Part shown: positions 32,578-42,944 of the stretch, piece by piece
Layout of the letters: every line of letters starts with the position of its first letter
Position numbering within the stretch: the first letter of the stretch is position 1
Assembly: GCA_016490735.1 (NCBI GenBank)
Contig: JAEMWC010000615.1
Span: forward strand, 202,501-266,500
DNA from: Pachyseris speciosa
Taxonomy: Eukaryota > Cnidaria > Anthozoa > Scleractinia > Pachyseridae
Direction of reading: 5' to 3'
DNA: 64,000 bases
Made by a program: the position numbers and the translations under genes
Notes under the pieces: generated by a model
What the model was told of the DNA's origin: nothing
The model's database searches: none
What the model saw: only the letters and a program-made list of their open reading frames with translations

Positions 32578-33612
32578 CTATTTAGATTCCTTCTTCAAAC
32601 TATTTTCAAGGTCATTCTCTAACAGGCAGAGCTTCTGTATTGGTCGTATAAAGACGGAGTCCTTGGTCTTGACTTTGACTGTGCGTACCATTCCATCAGG
32701 TCCAGGGTAAACCTCGAGGACACGGCCAAGGTTCCAATGACCTCGCGGTACGTTATCATCAACCAGCAGAACTAGGGCATTTGGCTTCAGGTTAGGTAGC
32801 GCTTTGCGCCATTTTCCTCTGATTTGCAGGGTCGGTAGGTATTCCCGAACCCATCTCCTCCAGAACAGCTCAGCAAGGAATTGGACTTGCCTCCATTTTC
32901 TCCTGTACTGGGGTGCTTTCTCGAAGACACCTGGAGGTAGGCAAATGGATTTCCTCTGCATGAGAAAGTGCGCAGGTGTGAGTGACTGCAGGTCATTAGG
33001 ATCACCTGAGTTGGCGGTGAGGGCCCTCCCATTCAGCACTCTTTCAACTTCCGTCAAAAGAGTTTGAAGAACTGGTTCCGTGACTACTTGTGTTCCAAGG
33101 ATTGCCTTCAAGACAGTCTTAGCACTGCGCACGAGGCGCTCCCAAACTCCTGACATACTTGAGGCAGTAGGTGGCTGGAAGATCCACCTACACCCTCGCT
33201 GAAGCAATTCACTATCAATCTGTTGCTGGTTCCACTCTTCGAGCCCTTCTCTCAACTCTCGTTCCGCTCCAACAAAGTTCGATCCACGGTCGCATCTTAT
33301 CTCAGTCACTTCACCACGACGGTTAACGAATCTTCGTAAACACATTATGAAGTCATCCGCGCTCATTGACCGAACCAACTCGAGGTGAACGGCGCGGGTA
33401 TTCATGCAGGCTAACAGGCAGCACCAACGTTTTGCCGTGCCTCTTCCATACTTCACATACAGAGACCCAAAGAGATCCATGCCCGAGTACGAAAAGGGAG
33501 GTTTGTAAGCCATCATTCGACTTCTAGGGAGAGGTGCCATTTGCTGAATCATTGGCTTGGCATTCAACCTTTTACAGATGATACATCTTCCAAGGATGGA
33601 ACGGGTCAGCAC
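32578..33612 (-). CDS. BEL/Pao integrase and C-terminal DUF5641-type domain
   Basis: The 344-codon frame continues the integrase after a single frameshift near 33660. It holds the zinc-domain CIICKRL, then the catalytic SGMDLFG, CDRGSNFVG and GVWERLVR, the D,D,E set. The last 100 residues (WRRWVREYLPTLQ, NVPRGHWNLGRV, VRTVKVKT) form the chromodomain-like DUF5641 region typical of Pao elements. The stop is just inside the 3' LTR boundary. Confidence 0.9.
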   Translation of the reverse strand: MLTRSILGRCIICKRLNAKPMIQQMAPLPRSRMMAYKPPFSYSGMDLFGSLYVKYGRGTAKRWCCLLACMNTRAVHLELVRSMSADDFIMCLRRFVNRRGEVTEIRCDRGSNFVGAERELREGLEEWNQQQIDSELLQRGCRWIFQPPTASSMSGVWERLVRSAKTVLKAILGTQVVTEPVLQTLLTEVERVLNGRALTANSGDPNDLQSLTPAHFLMQRKSICLPPGVFEKAPQYRRKWRQVQFLAELFWRRWVREYLPTLQIRGKWRKALPNLKPNALVLLVDDNVPRGHWNLGRVLEVYPGPDGMVRTVKVKTKDSVFIRPIQKLCLLENDLENSLKKESK

Positions 33613-36600
33613 TCTGATCTGGGGAATCCACAGCTTCTCGCGTACCTTGGATATAAGGTGCTCTCGCGTCCCGGGTGACCAATTGACTCATGGATGTGGC
33701 GAACCATCATAGCTGTTATGGGGTGGTCTCTTGGCAGAATTATCTGATTTCTGGCAGTATCAGCGACTGGTGGGTGTGCTATATGCCCCTTCACCCTCAG
33801 GATACCATGGTCATCAAGCACCGGGTTAAGACTCACTATGCTAGTAGATGACTTCACTTCACCTCTGGCCTTTATATCTTTGACCTCTTGAGGATAGGAT
33901 GATTGCTGAATAATTCTTACAATCGCGGTGGCGGCAGTATCGTAATCTTCTAAGATCAAGTGGCCCCTCCGGACGGTCTTCCTGTTGTGAAGAAACTGAA
34001 GAAAGCGGATCAACCATGCTACTCGACGCCTAAGTCGGTTCCAGTCAGAGCAACTACCGAGTATCCGATATACAACTTCCTTGGCTGTTGCAATCGCCAA
34101 AGCTTGTGGGACAGCATTTGCCTTTGAAGAAACGAGGATGGTATTTATATCAGCATGATTGGCATGAGCTTCTTTCTTCAATTCTAGGGCTGAGTCCGGG
34201 ACTTCCTTCGGGTCTGCATTGGGCCAAAGAGACTCTGGCTGCCAAAGGAATTCAGGTCCCCGTAACCAGCGGTGGTTTAAGCTCAGCTCTGAGGGATTTA
34301 AGCCCCGTGAGACATCGTCGGCTGGGTTCAAAGAACCTGGCACATGATTCCATTCATCTGGTTTTGAATTTCCTCTGATTTCTTCCACCCGATTGGCGAC
34401 GTAAGTTTGAAATCGACTCTTCTCGTTTTTCAGATAGTGGAGAACCATCTCACTGTCGGTCCAGTACTTGGTATTCTGAATACACAGGTCTAACTCCTCC
34501 CTCAGCATCCTGTTTAGGCGTGTGGCAAGGACTCCTGCTTGTAATTCAAGCCCTGGCATGCTTGTAAATTTCACTGGAGCATTGCGCGCCTTTCCCATAA
34601 TAAACGAGCAATGGGCAGAGCCATCTGGATCCTCAATCCTCAGGTATGCTGATGCGCCATACCCGATTTCCGAGGCATCAGAGAAAACGTGTAGTTGCAA
34701 TTTGCACTTGGCGGCATCCACGTCAGGAGGAAAGTAGCTGCGTGGGATACGTAGCTCAGACAGAGATGACAGCTGATTGGTCCACGATCTCCATCGGTTC
34801 AAGAAGTGCTCTTCCAATGGTTGGTCCCAATCTAGTTTTGCCTTCCAGATATCCTGCATGAGAGCTCTTGCAGTGAGGGCCACAGATGCAGCAAACTCAA
34901 GAGGGTCATACAGCGAATAGACAGAAGATAGGACTCCACGCTTTGTCTCAGGGCGATTTAACTTCTTAGTTTCAAAGCCTAGCTCATCAGTTTGAACGAA
35001 CCAACGGACTCCAAGAACCCTTTCCACTGGCGATTCACCCAGGTGAAGACTGAGATCCTGCAACGCTCTTCTTGCAACAGGTATTGCGGACATGAGATCC
35101 TTACTGTTGGACATAAACTTAGTTAGACGGAATCCACCACGCCCTAAAATGTCAACTAAGTTAAATGCTGCCTTGATTGCCGAATTTCCATCACTGAATG
35201 ATGGCAAAGCGTCGTCAACATAAAAGTTCCTTTCGAAAATTGCAGGGACGTCGGGGCTAAAACCCCTTGCGTTGTCACTAGCAGTTCTTCTCAAGACAGA
35301 GTTAGCAATGCAGGGAGATGACGCAGCACCAAATATGTGTACTTCCATGACATAGACATCTGGAGGTTCAGTGTAGTTATCTGACCACCACAGAAAACGT
35401 AGAGCATCTTGATCTTCCTTTCGCACTCGCACTTGGTGGAACATCGCCTCCACGTCAGCAGCTAGCCCAACCTTTCCTTGACGAAAGCGCAGTAGCACTC
35501 CAACGAGACTATTGGTCATATCCGGGCCTTGAAGGAGGTTCTTGTTTAGGGATGTGCCTGCAAACTCAATTTCCTCATTACCGGCTCTAGTTAAGCCCCG
35601 TCTGAGCATCTCTGCTCGCCTTTCTGCCAGGATGCGGTTATTCGGTAGCTGTGGCTCGTCGTTCTTCCACAGAAGACCAACTTTGTAACGCCCATCAATA
35701 AGGGTGGTAGTGCCTTCAAGGATTTTTAGTGCTCGCCTGTCTTCGATTGACAATGGCTTGTCACTCGCCCTGGCTGCTCCGTAATCTTCGATCTTCCAGA
35801 AACGTTCTATCTGATCCTCGGGCTGGGGGCCAACTGATAGAAAGTTAACCATTGCCTTCCCTCTATCTCTGCTGGTTAGAGGCCCTGCAAGGCTGCAACC
35901 AAGTGGGCATCGGTAACCATAGGGGCCATTGTTATCTGGAGGTACCCTGACTTCATTTTGCAAGTGCGCAGCAGGCACATTGTTCCCTACAATTATTGAC
36001 ACCCGATGGAGGTCAACTTCTGGGAAGGTCAGATCTTGTAAGTGTGGATACTCGCTGACATCCACTGTCTCTGGTAAAACTTGCTCCGTAAGATCTGAGA
36101 GGACGTATCCTTCGTCAACTTCTATGTCACTGCCACACCCTTCCGCAGGACTGAGGGTGAATGATACTCGCTGGTTCTCTACTGATTCTTCATTGCCTCT
36201 AATTGTTTTGATACTGATTTGCTCTGAAGTCCCTTTCAGATTAAGCCGATCAGCAAGCTCACGATCAATGAGGGTGTCAAAACACCCATTGTCAAGGAAT
36301 GCGTACGTGGAAAGGGAGTTGCCATTCTCCACTGTAACCGTAACTGGTACTACATTCAACAGGACTCGAGCTCTCGCAGTGCCAACTTCAGTTGAACTTA
36401 TTGTTGCTTGATGGTTGTTGCTGGCCTGGGGTCGCACGCCTCGTTCTGCACCTTGTAGGGGAACCATGGTAGGAGCAGGGGAATTTTCTTGGTTGACATT
36501 GCTATTCGAGTCATTGTTCCTCCTTGGCCTAAAGAGACGTTCAGTGTTGCTCTCCTTGAACAATAGCGACAAGTGATGTCCGGGGCACTTGGAACAGCCT

Positions 36601-36734
36601 GGAGGTTCAGGACAGGATGAGCCGCTGTGACTGGGATTATGGCAGCCACAGTTGAAACAGAACCCATATGATGCTGCATATTGTCGCCTTACTGCTACAC
36701 GGTCACACTGTTTGATGACTGGGCACTGCTGCAA
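33606..36734 (-). CDS. BEL/Pao pol: zinc knuckle, protease, RT, RNase H, start of integrase
   Basis: One 1042-codon ORF. Cys/His knuckles occupy residues 26-54. The protease has FLDNGCFDTLID at 146-157, with Asp-Asn-Gly where retroviral proteases have Asp-Thr-Gly, as is common in Pao. RT has the catalytic YVDD at 505-508 and LAADVEAMFHQV at 424-435. RNase H begins FSDASEIGYGAS at 684. The ORF runs into the integrase zinc domain and leaves frame near 33660. Between residues 360 and 392 the RT fingers region looks shortened by roughly 80 residues compared with other Pao RTs, which would disable it. Confidence 0.9.
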   Translation of the reverse strand: MQQCPVIKQCDRVAVRRQYAASYGFCFNCGCHNPSHSGSSCPEPPGCSKCPGHHLSLLFKESNTERLFRPRRNNDSNSNVNQENSPAPTMVPLQGAERGVRPQASNNHQATISSTEVGTARARVLLNVVPVTVTVENGNSLSTYAFLDNGCFDTLIDRELADRLNLKGTSEQISIKTIRGNEESVENQRVSFTLSPAEGCGSDIEVDEGYVLSDLTEQVLPETVDVSEYPHLQDLTFPEVDLHRVSIIVGNNVPAAHLQNEVRVPPDNNGPYGYRCPLGCSLAGPLTSRDRGKAMVNFLSVGPQPEDQIERFWKIEDYGAARASDKPLSIEDRRALKILEGTTTLIDGRYKVGLLWKNDEPQLPNNRILAERRAEMLRRGLTRAGNEEIEFAGTSLNKNLLQGPDMTNSLVGVLLRFRQGKVGLAADVEAMFHQVRVRKEDQDALRFLWWSDNYTEPPDVYVMEVHIFGAASSPCIANSVLRRTASDNARGFSPDVPAIFERNFYVDDALPSFSDGNSAIKAAFNLVDILGRGGFRLTKFMSNSKDLMSAIPVARRALQDLSLHLGESPVERVLGVRWFVQTDELGFETKKLNRPETKRGVLSSVYSLYDPLEFAASVALTARALMQDIWKAKLDWDQPLEEHFLNRWRSWTNQLSSLSELRIPRSYFPPDVDAAKCKLQLHVFSDASEIGYGASAYLRIEDPDGSAHCSFIMGKARNAPVKFTSMPGLELQAGVLATRLNRMLREELDLCIQNTKYWTDSEMVLHYLKNEKSRFQTYVANRVEEIRGNSKPDEWNHVPGSLNPADDVSRGLNPSELSLNHRWLRGPEFLWQPESLWPNADPKEVPDSALELKKEAHANHADINTILVSSKANAVPQALAIATAKEVVYRILGSCSDWNRLRRRVAWLIRFLQFLHNRKTVRRGHLILEDYDTAATAIVRIIQQSSYPQEVKDIKARGEVKSSTSIVSLNPVLDDHGILRVKGHIAHPPVADTARNQIILPRDHPITAMMVRHIHESIGHPGRESTLYPRYARSCGFPRSEC

Positions 36735-36911
36735 TCGATGACTGGCAGATTTACAAATAGCACAGGTGGCTGAACTTCCATCTCGGGTTGGGTTCTCTAT
36801 TTGGGTGGAGGAGATAGTGGAATCCTTTAGACGTGGCGGTGGTGGGACTTTCTTATTTTTGGAACTGTTCTTGCCTTCCTTGTTTTCTTCATTTGTTTCT
36901 CGTCTTGGTCG

Positions 36912-38480
36912 CTACAACCCAAACACTGGGTCGTTCCTAATTGAAGCTTGCTTCTTAACAAACTTGGCAATGTCCTGCAGGCTTGCAGTCCTGTGGTGAC
37001 TGATAATTTCGTAGTTTTCAATCTGCCATTTTGCAACTAGTTCATTCGGAAGTCTATTAACAATTTTCCTTAGATTAGTAGCTACACTCGCCTCACGTTC
37101 GACGTCACCCTGGAGGATCTTCGTAGCGGCGTTCAATTTCTCAGAGAAATTAAGAAGACCCACGTTGTCACCAGGAACAAGCTTAAGACCGGACGCGAGA
37201 CCTTCGATAAAGGCTTGTGACACTTGAACAGAATGCTCCTCCAGTGTCGTCATGAGGTTATAATAAGAACAACCTCTATTTCGCTCAATGACTTCCAGGG
37301 CTTCACCTTTAAGGAATTTTGGTAAATACTCGACACGCTGTGCATCAGTGAGAAGCTCGCTCTCAAGGTGAGTACGAACTTGATCTCTAAGGAAGGGGAA
37401 ATCAGCTGGATTACCACTAAACTGAGTAGGGGTAATGCCATTAAGTAGTTGCACCTTCCACGTGGCTGCTACGTGGTATTTGGGGGTGTTCTGCTCTTGT
37501 TTAGTATCACGGGCAGTCTCACGTTTGAATTGGAGTGAGCAAGGGTCTTGATGTGGTAGATGTTGACTGTTGGGGGCCGGTGATGTTTCTTTCCCTTTCT
37601 CCGTTGTGGTAAAGTTACCGGTCCAAGGCACTGACTTTGAGGCAGCCGGCGGTTTATCGTACGGGGTGGAGTAATCTGCAGGCGTAAGGCCCGGCATTTC
37701 CCGCATGATTGGCTTAGGAGGTTTGGACCTTCTTGATTCTGATTCTTTAAGGAGAGGCTTAAGGTTGTCTTGGGTTGCACCTTGTCAACATCATCAACGG
37801 TTTCCAACTGGCCGGTTTCTTCATCGAAGTCTCTCTCGATCTTCCAGTCAAGCTCAGCTAAAACAGCTTCATCCTCCAATCGCCTGAGTTCTCTCTTTGC
37901 ATTCTGTCTGGCTAATTCAGCTTCTTCCTCAGCTCTTCTCTGGGCTAGCTCCAGTTTCTTCTTTGCCAAAAGTGCTGCTCGTAACTTTTCCTCCTAGATG
38001 AGGAGGTCTTTGAAGAAGTCGAGCTGTGGCGCGATTTTCCGCTTATAGAAATTCCATCATCACATTTGTGGATTCCTTGGTCTGTCTTCATCTGCCTTTC
38101 ACATACTTCGATTAAATCATCCATTGACTCTTGGAGAGACTTAAACCTTTGCTCAACTTGTTGCAGGCGCTTCTTTTCCTGTATGCCTGGCAGGTACTTT
38201 GCATGCGTGGCCTCAAAAGATTTCCAAGCAAGAGTCAAACTATCTACCATCTTACGAGCTGATACAGGATCCCAATTTGAGTAAAGACAAGTGCGCAGTT
38301 GCTGCGTCTCAGCCTCAACATAATCGGCAACTTTATTCCATGAAGAAGCAAGCCTTTGTTTCCCGCTAATTTCTCGTTGGCGGGCAACTTCGCTGAAATC
38401 AATCTGTGTATTTGGAGGAGGATTCCTATGGAGTGAGTATCCTTCAAATGCTCTTTGTGTTGGAGTGGAGGTGGGTTAAC
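36912..38480 (-). pseudogene. gag of the BEL/Pao element (several frameshifts)
   Basis: Three overlapping frames carry one gag. The N-terminal part has TCLYSNWDPVSARKMVDSLT and KSFEATHAKYL; a charged coiled-coil follows with LAQRRAEEEAELARQNAKRE. The conserved Pao gag core FSGNPADFPFLRDQV...GEALEVIERN lies at 36912-37706. Frame changes near 38420-38470, 37960 and 37700 separate them. The core matches the DUF1759-type retrotransposon gag region. Confidence 0.8.
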
Positions 38481-38730
38481 CGCAGAAGGAGGTGTAGAGG
38501 CTGTGATATCAATATCCAGGGGTAAATCTTGGCTAGCATAAACCGGCAGGTTGCTTCCAGCATTAACTTAACTTATCTCCAAACCTGGATCAAGTTGGTC
38601 TGTTCCTCCATCCACTATCCCACGAACCATTCCACTCGCAGCGTAGCTCGAAGTTTTCATGGCTCACGGAATCCAGGTAAAATAGGACCTTTTCTAATTT
38701 CTTGTCTGATTTCGAAAGAATTTTTCACGA

Positions 38731-39131
38731 TGTTGTGTCCGCACAATAATTCGACGCGTTAAACTGACGTTTGTAAGCTTTAATTTCCACTCGTATAAAC
38801 GTTACAACCTCGTGGCATCGAAAGCTATCTTTGACTCGTCATAAATGGTCAAAACTAAGAAAGAATAACGTAAATAACAAATAAACTTAAAGAACAACAA
38901 ATAAAGAAATACCACAGACGAAGACTCTACATTCTGTGCAGGATATCGAACAGAAACGCTTCAAAGAACAAGATACGCTACAATCTGCGAGCACGTGCGA
39001 AAGGCAAAAACTCACTGTGATCATGTGATCAAATGTTGATGGCCTTATGTAAGACGGCACGAATTGTCCAACAAAATAAAACGAAAGAAAATGACACATC
39101 CAAGTTTGTTCATTAACTTCTAGACTAAACA
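38731..39131 (-). repeat. 5' LTR of the BEL/Pao element
   Basis: The 401-bp repeat ends in TG...CA and is next to the second CCTGC target copy. It differs from the 3' LTR by four substitutions and two single-base indels by eye. It should hold the promoter; no clear TATA box was identified. Confidence 0.93.
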
Positions 39132-39483
39132 CCTGCCTCTCTTTTGTTGTCTGGTGTATTTACTTTTTCTAGCGGTTGATTGCCCTCACCTTCTCAGGCA
39201 ATACATATTTAAATGTAATTTTTGTGACCATATTTGTATTGGGTATTTAGATTTTAATAAACCGGCTATGTGTTTCAGTGGAAAGGTGTTCAAGGATTAG
39301 TGTAGCGAGATGTCGGTTAGTCTCACTGTTAGTCTCGAAAAGGTGTTGTAAGTGTCGAGGAAATCGAAGGTTGTCTTCGATAGGAAATTTTGATTTCAAC
39401 AGGCACACGCCTCCTTAAATTCAATTTAAAAATATACAGGAACACTAAAAATTTGTGGCAGGTGTAATAGATGGAGAACTTAC

Positions 39484-39597
39484 CATTTTCGCAGTCATTT
39501 CCAGTGTATCCCGAAGTGCAGTTACAAGAATAATTGTTGAGCCCGTCTACACATGATCCACCATTTGCACATGTGTGATTAACGCAGTCGTCAATGT
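39484..39597 (-). CDS. Exon 10 of the EGF gene: single calcium-binding EGF
   Basis: The 114-bp phase 1-1 exon encodes [16 protein letters not shown]...CENG, with a donor GTAAGT. It is strikingly similar to exon 11 (same [14 protein letters not shown] start), which points to an exon duplication. Exons 10 and 11 are now separated by 25.7 kb of mobile DNA. The BEL/Pao element ends about 350 bp downstream on the gene strand. Confidence 0.87.
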
Positions 39598-39730
39598 CTT
39601 CGTCAAACGAAAAGAAAAAAGTAAAGAATATAAGTAGAAAATTCAATAAAATTAGAGTACAAGAGTCGAAAGAACTATACACCTGCTATAGAAAGGATAA
39701 CAGAAAACATCCTTCCAAGATGTAACGTAC

Positions 39731-39844
39731 CAATTCCGCAATGACTTCCAGTAAATCCCATCAAACAGTGACATGTGTGACTATTAATTCCATCCACGCA
39801 TGAACCATGACTACGGCATGTCTGATTTGCACAATCGTCCACGT
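39731..39844 (-). CDS. Exon 9 of the EGF gene: single calcium-binding EGF
   Basis: One complete EGF sits in one 114-bp phase 1-1 exon, starting DVDDCANQTC and ending GFTGSHCGIG. The acceptor TTCTAG and donor GTACGT are present. The exon is 122 bp from exon 8 and 133 bp from exon 10, the tightest cluster in the gene. Confidence 0.87.
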
Positions 39845-39966
39845 CTAGAAAAGTCAAGAAGGAGCAATACTAGATTAGTGTTGGTTGAAACAGTACCAAA
39901 TGGTGGCCTAGTACCTAAGGGTGCAAGCATAAGGATTCCTCTTTCTTGGCACGGAGTGCGCGTTAC

Positions 39967-40161
39967 CTTTGCAAATTTTGCCATCACCGGTGAATCCTGA
40001 TGGACAGGAACCACAGGAAATAGAGATGATATTCTCAGTGCAGGGTACACCTGGGTAGCAAGTATCATTGCTGCAGTGCGTAATGAGGACATCACAGTGT
40101 CGGCCTGTATAACCAACGTTGCAAACGCAGCTGTAATTGTTCACTTGGTCAACACAAGTCC
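39967..40161 (-). CDS. Exon 8 of the EGF gene: completes one EGF and adds a thrombospondin-like EGF
   Basis: The 195-bp phase 1-1 exon first supplies TCVDQVNNYSCVCNVGYTG, completing the module opened in exon 7. It then encodes a whole variant EGF, CSNDTCYPGVPCTE...CGSCPSGFTGDG..C. The C-x-P-G-V-x-C and C-P-x-G-F-T-G-D-G pattern is the one found in thrombospondin/COMP-type EGFs. From here on the introns fall between modules, not inside them, so this exon is the switch point in gene structure. Confidence 0.85.
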
Positions 40162-40164
40162 CTA

Positions 40165-41330
40165 ATTAAAAACAAGGGATATAATTCAGTTTCTTTCTTT
40201 CTTTTCTAGTTTTGTTTTCATTTTGAAGTGCTAATTTCTCTAAAAGTTGTTTGATAGAATCACGTTATTGGCATTTCCTTTCTCCCCGCTTGTAAATAGA
40301 TTCAAATTAAGTTGTTTACGGAAAATAATGAGGGTTAGTATTGTTTAATACGTCCGCTCTGTAACTGTCTCTCGAAACGTTCGTTTCATTCGGATGGTAA
40401 AATTTGTCATTGGTGAACAAGTTATGATGATTTTCCGCTCGAAAGCCTATTATAGCAACTTATATGTTTTTTTTTTAAACACCCCTAATTTTATCTTTAA
40501 GCGAAAATAACTCAAAAACGACCTGGGTGAAACCCATTTTTTATTGTTGCAAAGTAATAAGCGTTTCAAGATCCAAAAAGTGTTGGTGCAGATTCTGAAT
40601 CACCTTGATTTTTCGAAAATTTGAGATAGTGCTTATTATGTCAGTTATTATTCGACCTCGCTTTTTTAGTTATTGTAGCTTAAAGGTGAAATTGTTGTTT
40701 TGGGCTTGAGGTAATTAACAGATGACAACTACAATATATGACCAGTGTGTCCAACTCTGTCAATTCCTCCATACGGTCCCTGCGTCAAATCCAAGAACCG
40801 ATCGAGCCCATTAGATGCAATGACTATGATTCGCACGTTAGGTAAGAACCGAAAATCACTAGCACTGTTGGTGTCAATATCGAAGCACTGGACATGGATG
40901 GGCCGTAGCCAGACGAAAATATTATTGTCACCGAGGTAATTTTTTCAATGTATAGCCTCTTGAAGAAACATACTTACGCCTCTGAAAACCAACACAGACT
41001 GCTTATTTCTTTGTAAGACATGCACACACGGAAGGACAAATACAGCGTAAATCCTACATTTTTACCGAGGCAAAAGCCTCGGTTCGCCTCATATACTAGC
41101 TACGTCCCTGCAGGGTCGTTTACCATTCGTCAACAAGAGCCGAAGGGCTAGCGGCAACGTTTCGTGCCCAAAAGCTATTTTACGTGCACTCGCTGCATGA
41201 CCAGAAATTCGATTTCTAGCATCTTTTTATGAAACGAAGCTATAAAGTTTAAAAATACATTGGGCTAGTTTGGCCAAAAAGCAATTACTAGTCGATAGTA
41301 AACCGACTTGAAAACTATTTCTCGAGCCGT
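40165..41330. other. Intron 7-8 start, no recognised feature
   Basis: The sequence is AT-rich with a few short ORFs and no repeat ends that I can define. Confidence 0.45.
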
Positions 41331-41334
41331 AATA

Positions 41335-41523
41335 AACCCATTCGGCTCACTCAATGTTGGACATACCCAATTCAAACCCTGTGGGATCAACACGTTTTGT
41401 TCCAGGTATTTCCATATCATTTAAATATGAATGCTACATTATAATGCAAATACAATACACAAAGAATCTTAAGCCCAGGAGATTTGAATTGGGTACAGCA
41501 TTGAGTTAGCCGAATAGGTCTAT
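41335..41523. mobile_element. Foldback MITE with CCCATTCGGCT ends
   Basis: The left ACCCATTCGGCTCACTCAAT and TACCCAATTCAAA are matched in inverted order by TTTGAATTGGGTA and ATTGAGTTAGCCGAATAGGT. The 190-bp element has no ORF. Confidence 0.7.
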
Positions 41524-42088
41524 GTTTTTAGTGATTTGAGAAATGCATGCCAGTCCCGATTTTCCCCAAACCCTAAAACGCTTCAGGCAGATATAGCGCT
41601 ACTTTTTTTTTTTTTTTGCAACTGGCCCTCTGAAACCTAGAATAATGATAATGATAATGATATTTATAATAAAGAAAATTTTATTTACAAATCATCGAAT
41701 AGTAGTTACAAAGCAATAGAATATTGGGAAAAATTTTTAAGTTACGAATTAATAGTTTCACTAAGGCTGGGTGTCTACAAATATTATTGACGTAATAAAA
41801 AATTACACTTAAAAAGTATCATATACAAATATAGAAAAAAATTAGAAATTCAATAATGAATAGTTTAAAAAAATGGTCAGTTCTCTGTATCAAATTGAAT
41901 AACGCGTTTTTCAGCAAATGGTTCCTTCACTAATTTCAATATCTAGGCCAATGTTACGAATGTCACATGTAGCTCTTCTAGATCTTATCATTCTCGTGCC
42001 TCTCAAGCATAGTAATGCAGATCTCAGCAATAGAAACGAGGTTTTGGCCCGGATCCATGAGATCGTTTAATAATAATAATAATGCTAA

Positions 42089-42254
42089 TGACATATGAAA
42101 TGAATCATACATGAACTGCGGAAATGAAATCAAATGAAGAATGATCCTCGCAGTTGTGAACGCAATTTATGCAATTGCGAAAAGCAGCCTGAAAAAAATT
42201 CAGGACTTCAACGGGGTTTGAACCCGTGACCTCGCGATTACCAGTGCGATGCTT

Positions 42255-42286
<32 letters not shown>

Positions 42287-42501
42287 AGAGCAGGTCAATT
42301 GTGGGTTTATATGTTCCCGTGAAAGAAATGAGTGCTAATGACATATGAAATGAATCATATATGAACTGCGGAAATGAAATCAAATGAAGAATGATCCTCG
42401 CAGTTGTGAACGCAATTTATGCAATTGCGAAAAGAAGCCTGAAAAAAATTCAGGACTTCAACGGGGTTTGAACCCGTGACCTCGCGATTACCGGTGCGAC
42501 G

Positions 42502-42542
<41 letters not shown>

Positions 42543-42719
42543 AGGTCAATTGTGGGTTCATATGTTCCCGTGAAAGAAATGAGTGCTAATGACATATGAA
42601 ATGAATCATATATGAACTGCGGAAATGAAATCAAAATTTCCGCAGTTCATATATGATTCATTTCATATGTCATTAGCACTCATTTCTTTCACGGGAACAT
42701 ATGAACCCACAATTGACCT

Positions 42720-42760
<41 letters not shown>

Positions 42761-42882
42761 ATCGCACCGGTAATCGCGAGGTCACGGGTTCAAACCCCGT
42801 TGAAGTCCTGAATTTTTTTCAGGCTTCTTTTCGCAATTGCATAAATTGCGTTCACAACTGCGAGGATCATTCTTCATTTGAT

Positions 42883-42884
<2 letters not shown>
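42089..42884. mobile_element. Three tRNA-Thr-like SINE units: two direct, one inverted
   Basis: Two minus-strand units with a 250-bp period carry tRNA-like blocks at 42204-42277 and 42453-42527 (the latter with a one-base insertion). The third unit is inverted, with its tRNA-like block on the plus strand at 42735-42808. Units 2 and 3 form an almost perfect inverted repeat with about 250-bp arms, centred near 42634. Box A and box B are intact, but the anticodon stem does not pair. Confidence 0.85.

Positions 42885-42941
<57 letters not shown>
42885..42941. repeat. AAT microsatellite between SINE and LINE
   Basis: Nineteen or so TAA/AAT units fill the junction between the SINE palindrome and the LINE start. 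Confidence 0.95.
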
Positions 42942-42942
<1 letters not shown>

Positions 42943-42944
42943 GT

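Larger units (their letters stand above)
32136..39131 (-). mobile_element. Full-length BEL/Pao LTR retrotransposon, recent insertion
   Basis: The 6996-bp element has 401-bp LTRs that differ at about six positions, and a perfect 5-bp target duplication CCTGC (32131-32135 and 39132-39136). It is transcribed on the minus strand with order gag, zinc knuckle, protease, RT, RNase H, integrase plus a C-terminal DUF5641-type domain, which is the Pao arrangement. Near-identical LTRs show this is the youngest large insertion. Frame breaks in gag and integrase and a gap in RT suggest it is defective. Confidence 0.95.

Noticed and set aside
35929..36411. Plus-strand 160-codon ORF
   Set aside because: It is a shadow of the BEL/Pao pol gene on the minus strand and has no domain.
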